Assembly (NCBI GenBank): GCA_002386405.1
Contig: DGIP01000330.1
Coordinates: 1,066-22,764 of the forward strand
DNA: 21,699 nt
Reading direction: 5' to 3'
From: Stenotrophomonas maltophilia
Lineage (GTDB): Bacteria; Pseudomonadota; Gammaproteobacteria; Xanthomonadales; Xanthomonadaceae
Part shown: piece by piece, positions 17,402 to 21,699 of the stretch
Layout of the letters: each line of letters begins with the position of its first letter
Numbering within the stretch: position 1 is the first letter of the stretch
Notes under the pieces: generated by a model
Databases searched by the model: none
The model's input: the letters and a program-made list of their open reading frames with translations, nothing else
Told to the model about the DNA's origin: nothing
Program-made: the position numbers and the translations under genes

Positions 17402-17440
17402 CAGCGTCGCGTTCCCCTGAGCCGCCATCCATGGAGTTTC

Positions 17441-20400
17441 ATGAACAGGATCTATCGCCTGGTGTTCAACCGCACCACCGGCCTGATGCAGGTCGCATCC
17501 GAACTCGCCACGTCCCCCTCTTTCCCGTCTCCGGCCACCGACAACCGTCGCCGTCGTTCGCCGCTGAGCGCTGCCATGTTGGTTGCGCTGGGCCTGTCGA
17601 CGGCCTCGTTGCCCACCGCCTTCGCGGCGGTGTATGACTTCAATGCGCCGGACATCGTCAATGATTCGCGTGCGTACGTGGATGGCTTCCGCGTCGGGCC
17701 CAACGGGCAGGTGCAGGTCGACGTCCGCAATGGCGGCAAGATGACCTCCAACGGCCTGGTGTCGGTGGGTACGTCGGTGGGCAGCGACGGCAAGCTGTAC
17801 TTCACTGGCCCGACCTCGACGCTGACCGTGAACAGCGCATCGGTGCGCGTGGGTGAGGCCGGCAAGGGCGAACTGCGCCTGAGCGACGGCGCTGCAGCCA
17901 CCGTTGCCGGCGGCACCGTGTCGTTCGGATTTGGGGCCGATGGCTTTGGCATCGGGCGGGTGGAAGGTGCAGGCTCCTCGCTCAATGCACGCCAGCTGCT
18001 GGTGGGCCGCGAAGGGGCGGGTCTGCTCGACATCGTCAATGGCGGTCGCGTCGAAGTGACCCAGCCATGGCCGCTGGCGGGCACATCCTTCGGCATGAGC
18101 ATTGGCACTGAAGCTGGTGGCATGGGCGTGGTCAATGTAAACACCGGCGGCGAGCTGGTGGTCACCGACAATGAGCTGCGCGTTGGCGAAGCCGGGACGG
18201 GCACGCTCAACATCGACAATGGCACTGTCAGTGTCGGCCGCAACCTCGTGCTCGGCGCTGCCAAAAACGCAGAAGGTACGGTCAACGTGCGCAATGGCGG
18301 TAAGGTCAACGCACAGTTGCTCAGTGTCGGCGCGGCGCAGGACTCGGGCGGCACGCTGCTGGTGACGGGCACAGGTTCCACCGTGGCCGCCGATGAACTG
18401 CGCGTTTCCGCAAATGGCAACGGCAAGCTGCGCGTTGAAGACGGCGCCGTCGTTGCGGTCACCGGCAACGTCACCGCCGAGGATGAGCAGGGCCTGCCGA
18501 GCAGGCACGCGCGCACCGGCCGCATCGAGGTGTCAGGTGCAGGCTCCGTGCTGAGCGGCGACCGCGTGATGACGAGCACGCATCTGCTGGTCGACAATGG
18601 CGGCCAGATCCAGTCCAACAGCGCCCGTATCAAGGACTCCTACAGCAGCACCGGCACGGCAACGCTGACCGGCACCGGCAGCCGCTGGATCAACCAGGGT
18701 GAGATGGACATCCGCACCGGCGTGGACGTGCTGGATGGTGCGGTGATCACTACCGATACGCTGCTGGTTTCCGGTGGCACCAACACGATGACGCTTGCGC
18801 TCGCGCGGGTGGACGAACAGGTCCGGGTGAGCGGGACCGGTTCGGCCATCGAAGCGGCAGGCGACATTACGGTGGGAAAGCATCTGGTGGGCGAAACGTC
18901 GGGCTTCCTGACCGTGTCCAACGGTGGGCGCATCGCTGCGGGCGGCGACCTCATCCTGGGAACCCTGGGCTTCGTGACCGTTGGCGGTGGCATGGCCGGT
19001 TGGCCCAACGGTGTGTTGAGCTGGGCCGCGCCCGAAGCCGCAGGTGAAATCGGCAACGCGGACATCGTCATGCAGTCGGCCTCCGGCGCGTTGGTGTTCA
19101 ACCACACCGGTGACATTGCGTTGGCCAACACGCTGCGCAGTGAAGCCGCCGGCAGTGGTGGCCTCACCAGTCTTGCCGGCTCCACGGCGTTGACCGGCGA
19201 TCTGACCCGCTTCAGCGGCCCGGTTTCCGTCAAGGGTGGCACGCTGCGTATCGACAGCGACATGTACACCGGGCAGGATCAGGCCGGCAGCAGCCAGGCA
19301 CGGCAGCAGCAGATCAACATTTCCGGTGGCAAGCTCGTGCTCAACGGCAGCGCCGGGTTCAACCAGACCATCAATTACGGCACCAGCACCGGTGTGGTGC
19401 GCAGCGCCATCGCGACGGTTAGCACCGGTGGCGTACTGGCCGGCAACGCGACGGTGGGCAGGACGCATGTCTACGACGGCGGCGTGCTGTCGCCAGGCGA
19501 TAACGGTGTGGGAACCATGACGATCGACGGCGACCTGTACGTCAACACCGGCGGCATGGTGCCGGTGGGCGGCGCGCAGAAGGCGTTCTACGACGTTGAT
19601 CTGCTCGGCAACGGCCAAGGCGACCTGGTCAAGGTCACCGGAAAGGCGTACGTGGGCCATGCCTCCGGTCTTGGCGGAAGCAGCGGCGCCACCGGCGTGC
19701 GGGTGACCGGCCTGGATCCGCTGGCGAGCTACCAGAACGGCCAGACCTACTCGATCCTCACCGCGGCAGGGGGTCTGAATGGCAGCTTCGACGATGTCGT
19801 CTCCAATTCCGCCTTCCTCACCCCGACCCTGACCAGCACCGGCAATGAGGTCCTGCTGACCATCGCGGTCAACAGCCCGGTGGCGCCGGTGGATCCTGTC
19901 GATCCGGTCACCCCGGTGGACCCGGTGACGCCGGTGGATCCGGTGGATCCGGTCACGCCTGTCGATCCCGGTTTCCCCGGCACCCCGGGCGTGACCCCGC
20001 CGATCGTGTTCGGCGCCGTGGCCGTCACCGGCAACCAGCGCGCCACCGCCGCGGCGCTGGATTCGCTGCAGCAGTCCGGCGACGCGCTTGCGCTGTACAA
20101 CGGCCTGCTGATGCTGGACGAGGCCGGTGCGCTGGTTGCCTTCGATGACCTTGGCGGCGAGCTGCACGCCAGCAACCGTGCGCTGCTGCTGGACGACCGC
20201 TTCCTGCGTGAGGGCATCTCCCAGCGCCTGCGCCCGACGCCGGACACCAAGCTCAACGGCTCCTCGGTGTGGGTGGCCGGCAGCGGCGCCTCCAAGCGCC
20301 AGGACAGCGACGGCACCGCCTCGCGCACCCAGGAAACCCGCCAGGGCCTGATGGTGGGCTACGACTGGACCTTCGGCGACCGCTGGACCGTCGGCGTGGC

Positions 20401-21088
20401 CGGTGGCCCGGAATCGCTGCGCCAGCAGATCCGCGACCGCAACGCGATCACCGAGGTCGACGCGGTGCACGGTGGCCTGTACGCCGGCTTCCGTGGCGAG
20501 CAGGCCTGGATCAACGGCGGCGCCAGCTATGCCGACTACGAGCTGGACACCCGTCGCGCGCTGGGGGCCGGCACGTCCTGGGAACAGAACCTGGACAGCC
20601 GTCATGACGCCCATTCGGTACAGGCCTTTGCGGAAGGCGGTTGGGACATCCAGCTCAGTGCGCTGACCCTGAGCCCGTACCTGGCCGTGGCCTACACCCG
20701 CCTGTCGAGCGAGGCCGCCACTGAAACCGGCGGCACCGCAGCGTTGTCGGTGGCGTCCAGCAAGGACGAGGTCTGGACCACCACCGCCGGCATCCGCGCC
20801 GCGTGGGACATCAGCGGTGGCCAGACCGACGGCGCCCGCCTGGAGGCCGGCCTGGCCTGGCAGAACGCCGCCGGCGAACTGCGTGCCGACTCGCGCAACC
20901 GCTTCGTGGCGGGCAGCGACAGCTTCACCGTCAGCGGCCTGCCGCTGGCGCGCAATGTGGGCATCGCCGAACTGGGCGTGTCGCTGAACACCTCCGACAA
21001 CAGCCGCCTGTCGATGTTCGCGCAAGGCCGTGCCGGCGATGGCCAGCGTGAAGTGGGGGCCCAGCTGAACTGGAACGTGGCGTTCTGA
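17441..21088 (+). CDS. Type Va autotransporter with beta-helix repeat passenger
   Basis: 1215-residue outer-membrane autotransporter. ATG 17441 (GGAG at 17433-17436) begins an extended signal peptide: MNRIYRLVFNRTTGLMQVASELA is an ESPR, then RRRR, then a hydrophobic stretch ending TAFA near residue 62. Residues of about 63-620 hold at least ten degenerate units of the form L-x-V-G-x-x-G-x-G-x-L-x-V-x-x-G-G-x-V, like the T5SS/PEP-CTERM-associated repeat, which predicts a beta-helix. Residues up to about 800 look like a second helix part. A Val-Asp/Thr-Pro hinge lies at 814-843, a linker helix region with ALDSLQQSG near 875, and the barrel at about 939-1215, ending in aromatic Phe (QLNWNVAF). 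No protease or lipase catalytic motif was seen in the passenger, so adhesion or biofilm is the likeliest role, by inference. The reading frame is open back to 17219, but that part lacks a signal sequence. Confidence 0.92.
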   Translation: MNRIYRLVFNRTTGLMQVASELATSPSFPSPATDNRRRRSPLSAAMLVALGLSTASLPTAFAAVYDFNAPDIVNDSRAYVDGFRVGPNGQVQVDVRNGGKMTSNGLVSVGTSVGSDGKLYFTGPTSTLTVNSASVRVGEAGKGELRLSDGAAATVAGGTVSFGFGADGFGIGRVEGAGSSLNARQLLVGREGAGLLDIVNGGRVEVTQPWPLAGTSFGMSIGTEAGGMGVVNVNTGGELVVTDNELRVGEAGTGTLNIDNGTVSVGRNLVLGAAKNAEGTVNVRNGGKVNAQLLSVGAAQDSGGTLLVTGTGSTVAADELRVSANGNGKLRVEDGAVVAVTGNVTAEDEQGLPSRHARTGRIEVSGAGSVLSGDRVMTSTHLLVDNGGQIQSNSARIKDSYSSTGTATLTGTGSRWINQGEMDIRTGVDVLDGAVITTDTLLVSGGTNTMTLALARVDEQVRVSGTGSAIEAAGDITVGKHLVGETSGFLTVSNGGRIAAGGDLILGTLGFVTVGGGMAGWPNGVLSWAAPEAAGEIGNADIVMQSASGALVFNHTGDIALANTLRSEAAGSGGLTSLAGSTALTGDLTRFSGPVSVKGGTLRIDSDMYTGQDQAGSSQARQQQINISGGKLVLNGSAGFNQTINYGTSTGVVRSAIATVSTGGVLAGNATVGRTHVYDGGVLSPGDNGVGTMTIDGDLYVNTGGMVPVGGAQKAFYDVDLLGNGQGDLVKVTGKAYVGHASGLGGSSGATGVRVTGLDPLASYQNGQTYSILTAAGGLNGSFDDVVSNSAFLTPTLTSTGNEVLLTIAVNSPVAPVDPVDPVTPVDPVTPVDPVDPVTPVDPGFPGTPGVTPPIVFGAVAVTGNQRATAAALDSLQQSGDALALYNGLLMLDEAGALVAFDDLGGELHASNRALLLDDRFLREGISQRLRPTPDTKLNGSSVWVAGSGASKRQDSDGTASRTQETRQGLMVGYDWTFGDRWTVGVAGGPESLRQQIRDRNAITEVDAVHGGLYAGFRGEQAWINGGASYADYELDTRRALGAGTSWEQNLDSRHDAHSVQAFAEGGWDIQLSALTLSPYLAVAYTRLSSEAATETGGTAALSVASSKDEVWTTTAGIRAAWDISGGQTDGARLEAGLAWQNAAGELRADSRNRFVAGSDSFTVSGLPLARNVGIAELGVSLNTSDNSRLSMFAQGRAGDGQREVGAQLNWNVAF
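19880..19969 (+). repeat. Ten 9-base units coding a Val-Xaa-Pro hinge in the autotransporter
   Basis: Ten consecutive codon triplets read Val-Ala/Asp/Thr-Pro, in the order VAP, VDP, VDP, VTP, VDP, VTP, VDP, VDP, VTP, VDP. Third positions vary (GTG or GTC, GAT or GAC, CCG or CCT), so the array is old or under protein-level selection. As a 9-base repeat it can change length without breaking the frame. It forms a stiff extended linker between passenger and barrel. Confidence 0.85.
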
Positions 21089-21113
21089 TCGAACCCGCCT
21101 CCTGAACCACCCA

Positions 21114-21135
21114 AAGGGCCCCGCAAGGGGCCCTT
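21114..21135 (+). terminator. Terminator after the autotransporter
   Basis: AAGGGCCCC (21114-21122) pairs perfectly with GGGGCCCTT (21127-21135) around GCAA, a GNRA-type loop. It begins 25 bases after the autotransporter stop. The following bases (CGTCTGT) are only mildly T-rich. Confidence 0.75.
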
Positions 21136-21184
21136 CGTCTGTCCGGCATTGCGCATGCCCCGGCCGATTGGGCATTCTGGCCGC

Positions 21185-21699
21185 ATGCCATCCCCCAAAC
21201 GATCGATCCACGTCGTGGCCGGCGTCATCACCGACGCCCGCGGCCGCATCCTGCTCAACCGCCGTACCGAGAACCGCGACATGGCCGGCCTGTGGGAATT
21301 CCCCGGCGGCAAGCGCGAGGAGGGCGAGAGCTCCGAGCAGGCGCTGGTGCGCGAACTGCGCGAGGAACTGGGGATCGAGGCCGAGGTCGGCGACTGGATC
21401 ATGGACGTCCCGCAGCTCTATCCGGACAAGCACCTGCGCCTGGAAGTGCGGCACATCCGCAGCTGGAAGGGCTCACCGCGCGGCCGCGAAGGCCAGGCCA
21501 TCACCTGGGTGGCGCCGGACAAGCTGTCGCGTTACTCGATGCCGCCGGCCGACCTGCCGGTGGTGGCCGCGCTGCGCCACCCGGACCGCTACCTGATCAC
21601 CCCCGAGCCGGACACCGACGAGGACGCCGCGCACCAGGACTGGTATGCGCGCCTGGCGTGTGCACTGGAGGCCGGCGTGCGCCGCGTGCAGCTGCGCAC
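21185..21699 (+). CDS. mutT: MutT Nudix hydrolase, probably fused to a ThiE-like domain (3' truncated by window)
   Basis: The first 171 codons of a gene that runs off the window. Residues 1-131 are a MutT-type Nudix domain, expected to hydrolyse oxidised dGTP (8-oxo-dGTP) and so prevent mutation. The Nudix box is intact: G-KREEG-E, seven residues, then RELREELGI (about residues 42-64), preceded by GLWEFPGG. From about residue 133 (PDRYLITPEP) to the edge (EAGVRRVQLRH) the sequence resembles the start of a thiamine-phosphate-synthase-like TIM barrel, as in the roughly 315-residue MutT fusions known from gammaproteobacteria. An in-frame ATG at 21155 would add ten residues; neither start has a clear ribosome binding site. 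The gene lies near secA in Pseudomonas too, as I recall. Confidence 0.88.
   Translation, partial: MPSPKRSIHVVAGVITDARGRILLNRRTENRDMAGLWEFPGGKREEGESSEQALVRELREELGIEAEVGDWIMDVPQLYPDKHLRLEVRHIRSWKGSPRGREGQAITWVAPDKLSRYSMPPADLPVVAALRHPDRYLITPEPDTDEDAAHQDWYARLACALEAGVRRVQLR

Larger units (their letters stand above)
16879..17440. promoter_or_regulatory. Divergent intergenic region between the MASE1 gene and the autotransporter
   Basis: 562 bases with no convincing gene. The left edge holds the MASE1 ribosome binding site (16885-16890, - strand). The right half is dominated by inverted repeats listed separately (17256-17294, 17314-17350, 17389-17401). TTGACG at 17107-17112 resembles a -35 element, but no good -10 follows at 16-18 bases. 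Base composition is lower in G/C than the flanking operons. Promoters for both divergent genes are expected here but could not be assigned. Confidence 0.4.

Noticed and set aside
17219..17440. N-terminal extension of the autotransporter from 17219
   Set aside because: The translated stretch is Arg-rich and unlike any signal sequence, while the ESPR start at 17441 has a ribosome binding site. The extension also runs through the inverted repeats.
18533..21454. A 973-codon open frame on the - strand, opposite the autotransporter
   Set aside because: Same GC-bias artefact. It runs through the autotransporter barrel, a terminator and the mutT start, and has no signal or motif.
1..21699. CRISPR arrays, tRNA or rRNA genes, insertion sequences, phage attachment sites
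   Set aside because: No regularly spaced repeats, no cloverleaf or rRNA-like sequence, no transposase frame with terminal repeats, and no integrase gene was seen when reading both strands. The 9-base hinge array is coding sequence.

Overview
The window is a high-GC chromosomal segment that looks like Xanthomonadaceae, most likely Stenotrophomonas. The reasons are the order of the division and cell-wall (dcw) genes without murD, a DciA-type helicase loader gene beside lpxC, an M23 peptidase gene where E. coli has secM, and strong G/C preference at third codon positions. The genus is an inference from gene order and protein sequence; no database search was possible.

Positions 1-9069 are the distal half of the dcw cluster, all on the + strand: mraY (5' end cut off), ftsW, murG, murC, ddlB, ftsQ, ftsA and ftsZ. 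From mraY to ftsA almost every stop codon overlaps the next start (TGATG or ATGA). The one real gap, murG to murC, is bridged exactly by a nine-codon reading frame. These genes make lipid I and lipid II, build the D-Ala-D-Ala dipeptide and assemble the Z-ring divisome. ftsZ has its own 141-base C/A-rich leader. lpxC (first committed step of lipid A synthesis) follows after two hairpins and closes the block at 10153.

Positions 10154-14723 hold dciA (- strand, replicative helicase loader), a divergent membrane-anchored M23 peptidase gene starting only 12 bases away, and secA, which has a structured leader and ends at a textbook terminator.

Positions 14724-21136 look like an accessory block between secA and mutT. 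It holds a small exported protein of unknown function, a convergent MASE1 sensor related to UhpB-type histidine kinases whose ATP-binding motifs appear lost, a structured 560-base intergenic region, and a 1215-residue type Va autotransporter with an ESPR signal peptide, a beta-helix repeat passenger, a VDP/VTP hinge and a C-terminal barrel. The window ends in the first 171 codons of a MutT gene that appears to run on into a thiamine-phosphate-synthase-like domain.

The most interesting points are the missing murD (consistent with the xanthomonad MurD2/MurL route), the murG-murC relay ORF, the UhpB-like pseudokinase, the stacked inverted repeats before the autotransporter, and the unusual 5' regions of lpxC and secA.
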